Shown: positions 1 to 8,145 of the stretch, piece after piece
Layout of the letters: the number at the start of each line of letters is the position of its first letter
Position numbering within the stretch: the first letter of the stretch is position 1
NCBI RefSeq assembly: GCF_014193255.1
Contig: NZ_JACHZB010000003.1
Span: 124,001-188,000, forward strand
DNA from: Rhizobium sp. BK196
Lineage (GTDB): Bacteria; Pseudomonadota; Alphaproteobacteria; Rhizobiales; Rhizobiaceae
Direction: 5' to 3'
Length of the DNA stretch: 64,000 nt
Notes under the pieces: generated by a model
Told to the model about the DNA's origin: nothing
Database searches by the model: none
The model's input: the letters and a program-made list of their open reading frames with translations, nothing else
Translations under genes and position numbers: made by a program

Positions 1-20
1 CCTTCATCACCTTGCCGGTC

Positions 21-78
21 GTGAGCCGCTCTCAAATCCCGCATGAACGTTTGGCTTTTTTCCGTTTGTGCGGCTCAC
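21..78. repeat. Inverted repeat with long loop
   Basis: GTGAGCCGC at 21-29 is matched by its exact reverse complement GCGGCTCAC at 70-78, leaving a 40-base loop that contains a run of T. The arms are perfect over 9 bp. It lies downstream of the small lipoprotein-like gene that ends at 93. It could be a long-loop RNA structure or an extragenic palindrome; its role is unknown. Confidence 0.35.
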
Positions 79-92
79 CTCCCCAGCCTCTG

Positions 93-284
93 CTAGTAAC
101 TGCAAGGGCGATCGTTGCCAAATCCGCCGAGGCACGCCGGTCGGAGCCCAAAGTCAGCGCTTTCGGCTCCATACCCTATCGAACCGGTTTGTATCGAACT
201 ATCCGAGCTGGTCGTGCAGGACGAAGCGATGATCGCCATGATGACAGCTGAGCCAATGATCAGCAGTTTTCGAAATTGAGACAT
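93..284 (-). CDS. Small putative lipoprotein / exported peptide
   Basis: A 63-residue product beginning MSQFRKLLIIGSAV. The N-terminus has two basic residues, a hydrophobic segment of about 15 residues, and a Cys in the context AIIASSC near residue 23, which fits a weak signal peptidase II lipobox (Ala rather than Leu at -3). The mature part is short, Ser/Gly-rich and ends GFGNDRPCSY. The start is chosen because a GGGGG Shine-Dalgarno stretch lies about 8 bases upstream; a longer frame upstream has no good site. I do not recognise the family. An inner- or outer-membrane lipoprotein is an inference from the leader alone. Confidence 0.5.
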   Translation of the reverse strand: MSQFRKLLIIGSAVIMAIIASSCTTSSDSSIQTGSIGYGAESADFGLRPACLGGFGNDRPCSY

Positions 285-551
285 TTGATCTACCCCCATA
301 CCGACAATCGGCGACACCAGAAAGCAGCGCATATCAGCGTCGGCTAAGGAAGTAGGCCGGATCAGAGTTCCGAAAACTGCGCCGTCGATCAAGATTTCGT
401 CATTTGCGCAGTCTGCTGAGATCGGCCGCTCAGCCTTGAGCTTCTGGCGACTGCGGGGAGGCGGCTGGCGTTTTTTGCAGCATCCAATACAACTTACGAA
501 AAGTCAGCTCCTGAAACTCAATTGCGACCATCGATTTTCGCCGGGACTTTC

Positions 552-920
552 ATGCAAATTTTCAACGCATTGCGTACCCGCCGCCCGGACTGTGCTGCAG
601 TCATCGGCTTGGTATTCGGCCCTGACGTCGTGATGGCCTATCTTGGCCGCGGCCTGACGGCGACCGCCTATTTCATCGGCGGCGCCTCGGTGTCCGCAGC
701 ACTGATCTGGCTGTTTATCAGGCTTTCAGTTCCAGGCGCCTACGCGTCTCTGGTCGTGCTTGCATGGCATTCGTTCGGCGCGGTCCTCGGCTATCGTGTC
801 GCCGAGGCGCTTCCAAGCAGTACCGTATTTCCGTGGTATTCGCGCTGGTACAACATCATCCTGCTGTTTTCGGCCGCAATTTTTCCTCTGGCGATGCTTG
901 CCGGACGTTTCGCCTTCTAG
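552..920 (+). CDS. Small integral membrane protein, unknown function
   Basis: A 122-residue hydrophobic protein beginning MQIFNALRTRRPD. Three to four likely membrane segments are visible: VVMAYLGRGLTATAYFIGG, SAALIWLFIRL/ASLVVLAWHSFGAVLG, and IILLFSAAIFPLAMLAG near the C-terminus. The short N-terminus is basic, suggesting it stays in the cytoplasm. The gene converges on the dihydroxyacetone kinase gene with only five bases between the two stop codons. An upstream in-frame start at 522 is possible but would add a non-hydrophobic tail. No family was recognised, so function is unknown. Confidence 0.55.
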   Translation: MQIFNALRTRRPDCAAVIGLVFGPDVVMAYLGRGLTATAYFIGGASVSAALIWLFIRLSVPGAYASLVVLAWHSFGAVLGYRVAEALPSSTVFPWYSRWYNIILLFSAAIFPLAMLAGRFAF

Positions 921-925
921 CGCCA

Positions 926-2614
926 TCAAGCCGCTGCGATCGCCTTAAGCCAAACCGTAACCGCCACGGCCCCACCATCCGGATGGCCGATGGCGCGGTC
1001 GCCGAGATAGCTGGCGCGACCCAGTCTCGGGCGCATCGCCTTCGTGGCTTCCGCTCCCACAATTCCGGCAGTAATGGCCTCCTGCCATGCCTCGCGGGTT
1101 GGATTACCCTGGGCGAGGCTGGTGACGAAGGCATCTGCGGCCGGACGAAGAGCGTCGATCATCGTCCGGTCACCGGCCTTTGCGCCGCCGAGATCGGAGA
1201 CGGCCTGGACGGCGGCGGAGAAGGCTCCGGCCATCTCGGCTGATGTCGGGGTCTCTATGCCTGCGAGCTGGCGTGAAGCGCGCAGCAGGGCAGTGGCATA
1301 GAACGGTCCGGAGCTGCCGGCGATGGCACGTCTGAGAGCATCGCCCATCGCCATCAGTCCGCTTGCGACATCCGCAAAGGCGGCGTCGGGAAGTGCCAGC
1401 ACGGCTTCGGCACCGCGCTTCATGCTGGCGCCGAGATCGCCATCGCCGGTGATGCTGTCTAGTTCGGTCAGGTGGGCTTCTGCAGCGATCAATGCGATTG
1501 CTACAGCCTGCGCCGTCTTCTGAAGTCGCTTCCCGGAGGGGCTAATCGTTCGGGATTCGATTGGGCCTTCTGCTGATCCGAAGGATGGGAGCACGCGGTT
1601 GCGGTTGACCGCCCCGCCCCGTGGCCATGCATCCGCAGAGGTCGGTGCGTCGATCAGCTCGAGAGACCTGATATCGACATGCAGAATGGAGAGCGAGAAA
1701 CCCGGCATATCCAGGGCTGACAGGAGGGTGCCGGCCCAAGCCCTTTCGACCGAGACACCTTTGCTTTCGAGTGCAGCGAGTGCGGAACGGGCGACGATCG
1801 ACAGTTCCATCGGCGGGGTTGCGCCGAGACCATTCACCAACAGGACGACGCGATCGCCGCTCTTGAGCCTTCCGTCGGCCTCGATCGTTTCCAGGACGAG
1901 TGAGACGAGCTGGTCGACCGGTGCGATCGGAATGCGGCGAACGCCCTGTTCGCCATGGATGCCGAGACCGACCTCGATCTCCTGTTCACCGAGAGAGAAA
2001 CCGGGTTTGCCGACTGCCGGCAGGGTGCAAGGCCCAAGCGAAATGCCCATGGATGAAAGCTGTTCGGATGCTGACCGGGCGATGCGGGCGACTTCCTGCA
2101 ACGGCAGGCCTTGCTCGGCGGCAGCACCGGCGAGCTTGTGGATCAGAACCGTTCCGGCTATGCCGCGGCGGCGATCGGCAGGAACGGTCTCCCGGAGCGC
2201 AACGTCGTCGGCGACAACGATGATCTCGACGGGAATTCCTTCCGCACGCGCCAGCTCCGCCGCAAGGCCGAAATTCAGACGATCGCCCGTATAGTTTTTG
2301 ACAATGAGCAGCGCACCGGCCGGGCCGCTTGCGGCCCTGATGCCGGCAAGAACGGCGTCGGTGCTCGGCGAGGTGAAGACATCGCCTGCAACGGCCGCCG
2401 TCAGCATGCCCCTGCCGACATAGCCGGCATGTGCAGGCTCGTGACCGCTGCCGCCGCCGGAGAGAACGGCGACTTTACGCTTGGCAGGTTCGGGAAGATC
2501 GGACTGGATGACGACGTTTTCGTCGGCCAGCAATATGGTTGCCGGGCTGAGTGCAACGACCCCTTCCAACATCTCCCGTACGACGATGGAAGGATCGTTG
2601 ATCAGCTTTTTCAT
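926..2614 (-). CDS. Dihydroxyacetone kinase, fused DhaK-DhaL (ATP-dependent)
   Basis: This 562-residue protein phosphorylates dihydroxyacetone, or a related short ketose, with ATP in the cytoplasm, feeding triose phosphate into glycolysis. The N-terminal DhaK domain (about 1-330) shows GGGSGHEPAHAGYVG, and His220 in GLGIHGEQG is the residue that binds substrate covalently as a hemiaminal. The C-terminal DhaL domain (about 365-562) has the Mg-ATP binding triad of aspartates in DSITGDGDLG and the GSSGPFYATALL loop. Fusion of the two domains marks the ATP-dependent type rather than the PTS-dependent DhaKLM system. The start at MKKLINDPS follows a GGGAGA site; the frame is open 12 codons further upstream. 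Some relatives phosphorylate erythrulose or other tetroses, so exact substrate is not certain. Confidence 0.9.
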   Translation of the reverse strand: MKKLINDPSIVVREMLEGVVALSPATILLADENVVIQSDLPEPAKRKVAVLSGGGSGHEPAHAGYVGRGMLTAAVAGDVFTSPSTDAVLAGIRAASGPAGALLIVKNYTGDRLNFGLAAELARAEGIPVEIIVVADDVALRETVPADRRRGIAGTVLIHKLAGAAAEQGLPLQEVARIARSASEQLSSMGISLGPCTLPAVGKPGFSLGEQEIEVGLGIHGEQGVRRIPIAPVDQLVSLVLETIEADGRLKSGDRVVLLVNGLGATPPMELSIVARSALAALESKGVSVERAWAGTLLSALDMPGFSLSILHVDIRSLELIDAPTSADAWPRGGAVNRNRVLPSFGSAEGPIESRTISPSGKRLQKTAQAVAIALIAAEAHLTELDSITGDGDLGASMKRGAEAVLALPDAAFADVASGLMAMGDALRRAIAGSSGPFYATALLRASRQLAGIETPTSAEMAGAFSAAVQAVSDLGGAKAGDRTMIDALRPAADAFVTSLAQGNPTREAWQEAITAGIVGAEATKAMRPRLGRASYLGDRAIGHPDGGAVAVTVWLKAIAAA

Positions 2615-2749
2615 GGTTCTCTCCCAACAACCAGCCCAGCCTGAACGCAAACGTCGTTCGATCAGTGCCTAGCACGATTTCGCCAAAGGTGAATACAGGA
2701 TCAAATGCGACCTGAAATTCAGCGACGGATCGTCGCCAAGCCAGTCGAC

Positions 2750-3238
2750 TCAGAAGCGGGTTGCCGCAGCAAAAATCTCCGCCAAGCGCTCGATGCCTGC
2801 CTGGTCATCGGCATCGAAACGGGCGGGAAGCGGGCTGTCGAGGTCGATGACGCCGACGATCTCGTTCCCGCTTCTGATGGGAACAACGAGCTCGGAGCGG
2901 GATGCGTCATCGCAGGCGATATGGCCGGGAAACGCATGGACATCTTCCACGAGAATGGAGGCGCGCTCCTTGATCGCGGTGCCGCAAACACCCCGGCCGA
3001 CGGGGATGCGCACACAGGCCGGCTTGCCCTGGAACGGGCCGAGCACGAGCTCCTCGCCCTTGAGCAGGTAGAAGCCTTCCCAATTCAGATCGGGCATCAT
3101 ATGGTACATCAGAGCGGACATGTTGGCGGCGTTGGCGATCAAATCCGGTTCGCCTGCGAGCATGCCCTGCAGCTGCTGGGCAAGCTCTCGATAGAACTCA
3201 GCCTTGTTGGCGGCTTCGATCGATGACGCCTGGAACAT
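2750..3238 (-). CDS. msrC: GAF-domain free methionine-(R)-sulfoxide reductase
   Basis: A 162-residue single GAF domain that reduces free L-methionine-(R)-sulfoxide to methionine in the cytoplasm, using thioredoxin. The family (E. coli YebR/fRMsr) relies on three cysteines; here they are Cys75 (GKPACVRIP), Cys85 (GRGVCGTA) and Cys109 (GHIACDDA), with the 10- and 24-residue spacing seen in E. coli Cys84/94/118. The motifs NWEGFYLL and VVPI..GNEIVGVIDLDS are also typical. The ATG start is preferred over a GTG four codons upstream because AGGAAG sits at a proper distance. It complements the protein-bound MsrPQ system at 17.9-19.5 kb. Confidence 0.9.
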   Translation of the reverse strand: MFQASSIEAANKAEFYRELAQQLQGMLAGEPDLIANAANMSALMYHMMPDLNWEGFYLLKGEELVLGPFQGKPACVRIPVGRGVCGTAIKERASILVEDVHAFPGHIACDDASRSELVVPIRSGNEIVGVIDLDSPLPARFDADDQAGIERLAEIFAAATRF

Positions 3239-3355
3239 TGTCACATCCACTTCCTGTTTCCGAGCCGTTGATATAGGTGGTCAAGCGGGTTTCGACAAAT
3301 TGCCGATCCGACTACGGCAGTTGAATTGCTGCAGCGAATCCGGTCAGATTTGTGC

Positions 3356-3775
3356 ATGATGAAAACGATCAGAATATCGGCCGCCCTCCTGTTGCGGGGC
3401 GACGGCCACACGCTTCTGGTGCGCAAGCACGGCACTACGGCCTTCATGCAGCCGGGCGGCAAGATCGAGCCGGGAGAGACGCCCGAGCAAGCCTTGATGC
3501 GGGAACTCTCTGAAGAAATCAGCGTCGTCGCGACGGCTGTCGAACTCGAATTCCTGGGGCAATTTCAGGCGCCGGCGGCCAATGAGCCGGATCATCTCGT
3601 TGTCGCCGAGGTCTTCCTGCTGCACGTGACGGATGCCGAGATCAAAGCAACGGCGGAGATCGAGGAGGTCCGCTGGATATCGCCGTCTGAACCAGGCGAG
3701 ATCATCATGGCGCCGCTGACGGAACGCCATATCCTGCCGTTCTACCGCCAGCGGCAGAGCCGGGTGGGCGGCTGA
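3356..3775 (+). CDS. NUDIX hydrolase
   Basis: A 139-residue protein with one NUDIX fold, hydrolysing a nucleoside diphosphate linked to some moiety X. The NUDIX box (G-x5-E-x7-REUxEExGU) runs from Gly35 to Val57: GGKIEPGETPEQALMRELSEE, with the penultimate Gly of the box replaced by Ser. The catalytic glutamates of RELSEE are intact, so Mg-dependent activity is expected. The preceding HGTTAFMQPGG strand resembles the MutT/DUF4743-like group that cleans up small nucleotides. Two adjacent ATG codons (3356 and 3359) could serve as start; neither has a strong ribosome site. Substrate cannot be told from sequence. Confidence 0.85.
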   Translation: MMKTIRISAALLLRGDGHTLLVRKHGTTAFMQPGGKIEPGETPEQALMRELSEEISVVATAVELEFLGQFQAPAANEPDHLVVAEVFLLHVTDAEIKATAEIEEVRWISPSEPGEIIMAPLTERHILPFYRQRQSRVGG

Positions 3776-3872
3776 AGCATCAGGCACCCGTTTTGTGGAA
3801 AGCGATCGGCGAGCAGATTGATGTCGCCGGATGCCGCTCTATTCTCCCAGAGGATCAAGGGAGGATCGTGCC

Positions 3873-4478
3873 ATGGCTTTCATTCGTACCCCAGATGCTT
3901 CCGCCAGCGAGAAGACGGCTTCGATGTACGCCTCGGCCGAAGCGAGCTACGGCTATCTGCCGAATATGTACCGGGCCTTCGGCCACCGGCCCGAGGTGAT
4001 GGAGCACTGGGGGACGCTGCTTGCCAGCATTCGCGGCCATATGAGCCAGCGGCGTTATGAATTGGTAACGCTGGCGGCGGCCAGGGAGCTCAAGTCTTCC
4101 TATTGCATGCTGGCCCATGGTTCCGTGCTGCTGCGCGACGGCTTCACCAATGACAGTCTTTCGGCCGTCGCCGACGGCAGCGAAAAAGCGCCCATCGATG
4201 CCACCGAGCGGGCGATCATGGATTTTGCCGCCAAGGTGGCGCGTGACGCGACCTCGGTGACGCAGCAGGACATTGACGGCTTGAAGCGGCATGGGCTTGA
4301 TGACGCGGAAATCTTCGATGTCACCGCAGCAGCGGCCGCGCGGTGTTTCTTCTCCAAGATGCTGGATGCGCTGGGCGCGGCCCCCGATCACGCTTATGCC
4401 GAGCGGCTCGATCCCAAACTCCGTCAGAACCTCGCCATAGGCCGGCCGATCGAAGGACTGAATTCGAACCACTCGTAG
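3873..4478 (+). CDS. AhpD/carboxymuconolactone decarboxylase-like protein
   Basis: A 201-residue all-helical protein of the CMD/AhpD superfamily, often annotated as peroxidase-related enzymes that reduce hydroperoxides through a CxxC pair. The family fingerprint is seen near residue 70: RELKSSYCMLAHGSVLL, where the usual C-x-x-C-x-x-x-H reads S-x-x-C-x-x-x-H. So the first cysteine is replaced by Ser and only the second Cys and the His remain. Further family features are ATERAIMDFAAKVARD and the AEIFDVTAAAAARCFFSKML helix. A clear GGGAGGA ribosome site precedes the ATG at 3873. With one Cys lost, thiol peroxidase chemistry may be altered or use a Cys from another helix. Confidence 0.75.
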   Translation: MAFIRTPDASASEKTASMYASAEASYGYLPNMYRAFGHRPEVMEHWGTLLASIRGHMSQRRYELVTLAAARELKSSYCMLAHGSVLLRDGFTNDSLSAVADGSEKAPIDATERAIMDFAAKVARDATSVTQQDIDGLKRHGLDDAEIFDVTAAAAARCFFSKMLDALGAAPDHAYAERLDPKLRQNLAIGRPIEGLNSNHS

Positions 4479-4508
4479 AAGCTCAGATCGCTCGGTTCTC
4501 GATTGACC

Positions 4509-5567
4509 TTACTGTGCCGGCGGGTCTGCAAAATGGGTAATCGCGAATTCGGCGATCCTCTGGCCGGCCTTGTCGGCATCACCGAGCAGAGATGGGAAAA
4601 GCTGCCAGTGATGCGGCATTCCCGGCCAGACCTCGGCCGTCACGTCGACGCCGGCCTTTTGCGCCTTGTCGGCAAGCCGCAGCGTGTCGTCGAGCAGCAG
4701 TTCACCGGAACCGACCTGCAGCAGCAAGGGCGGAAAACCGGCGAGGTTGGCGTAAAGCGGAGAAATGTCGGGATCAGTCGGGGAATTGTTGCCGAGATAG
4801 GCCTTGCGCAGCGCATCCAGCGCATCCTTGTCCAGCACCGGATCGTTGGTGGCGTTCGCTGTGACCGATGCACCTGAGGCGGACAGATCGGTGATGGGGC
4901 TGAGCGCCACGACAGCAGCGGGCAGCGGCTGGCGGGAACGCATCTGCCGCAGCACGGCCTCGAGCGCGAGATTGCCGCCAGCGCCATCGCCCACCACCAC
5001 GATATTTCCGTTGCTGTAGCCGCTGTCGAGCAGATAGCGATAGGCGGTCAGCGCGTCATTGACTTGTGCCGGATAGCCATATTCCGGCGCCAGCCGGTAA
5101 TCGATGAGCAGCACATCGCTTGACGCGGCCTTGGCAAGCGAGCCGGCAAGTAGGCTGTGGCTACGGATGGAGCCACCGTAGAAGCCGCCGCCATGGATGA
5201 AAAGGATAACACGCCGTCCGATTGGATGATGAAGGCGCGCCGGCCAGATAAGTTCGGCATCAACCCCATCGGCATCGACATGCCGGATCTGGATGCGTGT
5301 CGGCTCCGGCAGCGATTCCATGAAAACGCGGAAAGCAGTACGGCGGTCGCGCAGACTTACGGCGCCCTTGAAATGTTCCTGCCAGCGAGAAAGCAGTTTT
5401 TCGACCTGCTCATGCGAGGCCGGCGTCTGCGCCGGCATGTCCCGTGCTGGCTTTTCCTGCGCGGCCGCTGGAAAGGCAATTAGAACTGCAGCCGCAAAGG
5501 CCGACAGCATTGTCCGACGACATTCCACTTTCCACCAATTGCCAGCGGAAAAAACCGGCTTTCTCAT
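4509..5567 (-). CDS. Secreted alpha/beta-hydrolase homologue (HSL family) without nucleophile Ser
   Basis: A 352-residue protein of the hormone-sensitive lipase / acetyl-esterase branch. An export signal is visible at the N-terminus (hydrophobic 20-35, cleavage likely after FPAAA, residue 36), giving a periplasmic enzyme. The oxyanion motif HGGG is at 125-128, YRLAPEYGYPA at 157-167, an acid residue in GELLLDD (293/294) and His in GMPHHW (319/320). The nucleophile elbow that should read GDSAGG reads GDGAGG (193-198): the catalytic Ser is Gly195, confirmed by the GGC codon. The protein may be a binding protein, or an inactive paralogue. A GGAGGGG site five bases before the ATG fixes the start. 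The gene is transcribed convergently with the AhpD-like gene. Confidence 0.75.
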   Translation of the reverse strand: MRKPVFSAGNWWKVECRRTMLSAFAAAVLIAFPAAAQEKPARDMPAQTPASHEQVEKLLSRWQEHFKGAVSLRDRRTAFRVFMESLPEPTRIQIRHVDADGVDAELIWPARLHHPIGRRVILFIHGGGFYGGSIRSHSLLAGSLAKAASSDVLLIDYRLAPEYGYPAQVNDALTAYRYLLDSGYSNGNIVVVGDGAGGNLALEAVLRQMRSRQPLPAAVVALSPITDLSASGASVTANATNDPVLDKDALDALRKAYLGNNSPTDPDISPLYANLAGFPPLLLQVGSGELLLDDTLRLADKAQKAGVDVTAEVWPGMPHHWQLFPSLLGDADKAGQRIAEFAITHFADPPAQ

Positions 5568-5710
5568 TCGCCCCTCCGGCGCTGCTCTTCCTTCGTGCGG
5601 CGCATCTTCACCACTTCGCCACCGAGAGTCAAAAGGGAGTTTTGAGTGATCGCATAGGTTCGTAGTCCGTATTTTTAGCTGTGCTAAAATACGTCGAGGA
5701 GGGGAAGATC

Positions 5711-6133
5711 TTGGACAGAGCCGCCCTGCTCGGGACGTGGCGCATGATCTCGTGGACGCGAACCGTCGTTGCGACGGGAGAAGTCAGCGACGCCATGGGC
5801 ACCGATCCCATTGGATATATCGCCTATCATGCCGATGGCCGGATGATGGCCTTCGTTACCAACCGACGCAGGCCGAGACCCAACGGCAAAGCCCCCAACG
5901 ACAATGAAAAGGCCGCACTTTTCGATACGATGCTGGCTTATACGGCTGCCTATACTCTGGAGGGCGACAAAGTGATCCATCATGTCGAGGCCGCGTGGAA
6001 TCCGACATGGGAACGCCCCCTGATCCGCCCGCTGCATATGGAGGGCGACATACTCGTCATCAGCGATGCACCCGGCACCGATCCCGTCACGGGAGAGGAT
6101 GTCATCTATAGGCTGGAGTTTCGCAAGCTCTGA
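5711..6133 (+). CDS. Lipocalin-like domain protein
   Basis: A 140-residue protein beginning (M)DRAALLGTWRMISW and showing GYIAYHADGRMMAF and AYTAAYTLEGDKVIHHVEAAWNP, the pattern of the Lipocalin_5 family of small beta-barrel ligand-binding proteins in bacteria and fungi. The start is called at TTG 5711 because GAGGAGGGG lies 8 bases upstream; a GTG at 5681 would put this ribosome site inside the coding region. There is no signal peptide, so it is probably cytoplasmic. Its ligand is unknown; relatives often sit beside short-chain dehydrogenases or polyketide-like enzymes, and here the neighbouring unit is a LysR/SDR pair. Confidence 0.7.
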   Translation: MDRAALLGTWRMISWTRTVVATGEVSDAMGTDPIGYIAYHADGRMMAFVTNRRRPRPNGKAPNDNEKAALFDTMLAYTAAYTLEGDKVIHHVEAAWNPTWERPLIRPLHMEGDILVISDAPGTDPVTGEDVIYRLEFRKL

Positions 6134-6136
6134 GGC

Positions 6137-7024
6137 TCAATCGCCTCTGATGGCTTCGATTACCGTCCGGAAGCCTGCCGAAATATGTCGCCGGCTGGGA
6201 TAGTAGAGATAAAGCTGCTCCTCCGGCTGGCACCATTCGTCCAGTATCTGGACAAGCTGGCCGCTTGCGATCAGCGGGGCCACCCTGCCCTCCCAGACAT
6301 AGGCGAGCGCCACACCGCTCAAGGCAGCCGCCGTCATCAATTCGTGGTCGTCGAGCGAGAGCGGACCGGTCGGGTGAAACGTGATGGTCTGCCCGTCCCT
6401 TTCAAAGTCCCAAGGGTAACGCGCGCCCGAGGGGAACATGTTCTGAATGCAGATATGGCGCTTCAGATCATGTGGGGTCTCGGGCTTCTGCCGTGTTTCA
6501 AAATAGGCGGGGGAGCCGACGACGACGAGGCGCATGCGCGGCTTGATGCGTACGGCGATCATGCCCTCCGTAACACGCTCGCCGAAGCGAATGCCGGCAT
6601 CGAAGCCTTCCTCGACAATATCCACCAGCCGGTCAGTCGCCGCGATCTCGAGCTGCAGATTGGGATTCTTCATCAGGAGCGGCCCGATGACCTGGCCGAC
6701 GACGAAGGGAGCAATGGAATTGCCGACATTGATACGAACGCGACCGAAAGGGGTATCGCGGAAACGGTTCAGCGCATCGAGCGCGGAATTGATCTCGCCG
6801 AAGGCCGGATCGAGATGGGAGCGAAGCAGTTCGCCGGCCTCCGTCAGCGAGACGCTGCGGGTCGTGCGGTTCAGCAACCGGATGCCGATGCGGTCCTCCA
6901 GGTTGAGGACAGCGTGGCTGATCGCAGAGGCGGTGACACCCCTCTCCTCTCCCGCCTTGCGGAAACTCTTGTGCCTGGCGACAGCGGCAAAGGCAGCCAT
7001 TTCAGAGAGTTCGGTCGCTCGCAT
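6137..7024 (-). CDS. LysR-family transcriptional regulator
   Basis: A 295-residue LysR regulator. The winged helix-turn-helix covers about residues 5-64 (FAAVARHKSFRKAG, TASAISHAVLNLE, RLLNRTTRSVSLTEAG), followed by the linker helix and a periplasmic-binding-like effector domain (about 90-290). The sequence is closest in style to the CrgA/AaeR-like group that pairs with oxidoreductases. It is divergent from the SDR gene at 7149, with 124 bases between, so it most likely controls that gene and itself. An inverted repeat (7027-7041) covers its own ribosome-binding site. Its gene converges on the lipocalin-like gene with three bases between the stop codons. Confidence 0.9.
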   Translation of the reverse strand: MRATELSEMAAFAAVARHKSFRKAGEERGVTASAISHAVLNLEDRIGIRLLNRTTRSVSLTEAGELLRSHLDPAFGEINSALDALNRFRDTPFGRVRINVGNSIAPFVVGQVIGPLLMKNPNLQLEIAATDRLVDIVEEGFDAGIRFGERVTEGMIAVRIKPRMRLVVVGSPAYFETRQKPETPHDLKRHICIQNMFPSGARYPWDFERDGQTITFHPTGPLSLDDHELMTAAALSGVALAYVWEGRVAPLIASGQLVQILDEWCQPEEQLYLYYPSRRHISAGFRTVIEAIRGD

Positions 7025-7026
7025 TA

Positions 7027-7041
7027 ATGAACCTCATTCAT
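7027..7041. promoter_or_regulatory. Candidate LysR operator overlapping lysR ribosome site
   Basis: ATGAA (7027-7031) and TTCAT (7037-7041) form a perfect 5-bp inverted repeat with a 5-base spacer in the AT-rich divergent region between the LysR and SDR genes. The spacer and right arm contain TGAGG, the likely ribosome site of the LysR gene on the minus strand. LysR proteins commonly bind dyads of this size near their own start, so autorepression is plausible; the site is short and could be chance. Confidence 0.35.
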
Positions 7042-7148
7042 CATAATCTATCAAATAACAAATCTTATACATGAGCCGGATTTGCGTCAAATTCCTCTCC
7101 GTCAGCAGCGCACTGCTGAAACAAACAGTCTCAAGGAAAGGAATTGTC

Positions 7149-7988
7149 ATGAAAGTCTGGTTTATCACGGGTGCATCGCGTGGCTTTGGCGCGCTGATGA
7201 CCAAGGACGCTCTTGCTGCCGGCGACGCTGTCGTTGCCACCGCCCGCAACCCTGGGAACATCACCGAACAGTTCGGCGATCATCCGAACCTGCTTGCCGT
7301 CGCTCTCGACGTCACCAATGAAGGTCAGGCAAAAGAGGCCGCCGCTGCCGCCGTTGCCCGCTTCGGTCGCATCGACATCCTCGCCAACAATGCCGGCTAC
7401 GGCCTGCTCGGCGCCGTCGAGGAAGCAACGGCAGAGGAGATCGAGAAGATCTATGCCACCAACGTCTTCGGCCTCCTGAAGGTCACTCGCGCCGTGCTGC
7501 CCTATATGCGCCGCCAGCGCTCGGGCCATATCCTGAACTTCTCGTCGATCGGCGGCTATTACGGCTTTCCTGGCTGGGGCGTGTACGGCTCGACGAAGTT
7601 CGCCGTCGAAGGCCTGTCGGAATCGCTGGCGACCGAAGTAGAACCGTTCGGCATCAAGGTCACGATCATCGAGCCCGGCTTCTTCCGCACGGATTTCCTG
7701 CATGACAACTCGCTGGCGATCAGCCCGGCTTCCATCCCCGATTATGTTGGCACGCCGGCCGGCAACATGCGCGACTTTGCGGCGAGCGCCAACCACGCTC
7801 AACCGGGCGACCCGGCCAAGCTAACCGCCGGCATTATCGAAATGGTGAACGCAGCCAACCCGCCGCTGCGCATGCCTTTCGGCAGTGATACGGTCGCCAA
7901 GATTGAAGACGAACATGCCAACGTGGAGAAGGAACTGGCTCAGTGGCGTCAGCTCGCGGTCTCCACGGACTTCGAACGGACGGCCTAA
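7149..7988 (+). CDS. Short-chain dehydrogenase/reductase (classical SDR)
   Basis: A 279-residue NAD(P)-dependent oxidoreductase. The cofactor motif TGASRGFG is at residues 7-14, NNAGYG near 85, and the catalytic Ser-Tyr-Lys set is seen as NFSSIGGYYG and YGSTK. An Arg in the TGASRGFG loop region and VATARNP after strand 2 suggest NADP(H). The substrate is unknown; the family includes many reductases acting on aldehydes, ketones and sterol-like compounds. The start at MKVWFITGA follows AAGGA. It is divergent from the LysR gene and is followed by a strong terminator at 8018, so it forms a single-gene unit. Confidence 0.9.
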   Translation: MKVWFITGASRGFGALMTKDALAAGDAVVATARNPGNITEQFGDHPNLLAVALDVTNEGQAKEAAAAAVARFGRIDILANNAGYGLLGAVEEATAEEIEKIYATNVFGLLKVTRAVLPYMRRQRSGHILNFSSIGGYYGFPGWGVYGSTKFAVEGLSESLATEVEPFGIKVTIIEPGFFRTDFLHDNSLAISPASIPDYVGTPAGNMRDFAASANHAQPGDPAKLTAGIIEMVNAANPPLRMPFGSDTVAKIEDEHANVEKELAQWRQLAVSTDFERTA

Positions 7989-8017
7989 GACGGTCTGACC
8001 TTTCACGACGACAACAA

Positions 8018-8049
8018 CAAGCGCGCCGACTGCGCGCTTGTTTTCATTT
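8018..8049 (+). terminator. Rho-independent terminator after SDR gene
   Basis: CAAGCGCGC (8018-8026) pairs perfectly with GCGCGCTTG (8032-8040) across a 5-base loop, followed at once by TTTTCATTT. It lies 30 bases after the SDR stop codon. Confidence 0.9.
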
Positions 8050-8145
8050 CCACGTGAAGAGCGTTCGAAAAGGCGAGATTTTCATTCGTCCTGCCACTTC
8101 GATGGCCTATGTCTACCGCGTCATTAGCAATAGAAAGAGACAGGA

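Noticed and set aside
436..633. A 65-residue frame ahead of the small membrane protein
   Set aside because: It overlaps the 552-920 gene in another frame and shows no ribosome site or domain.
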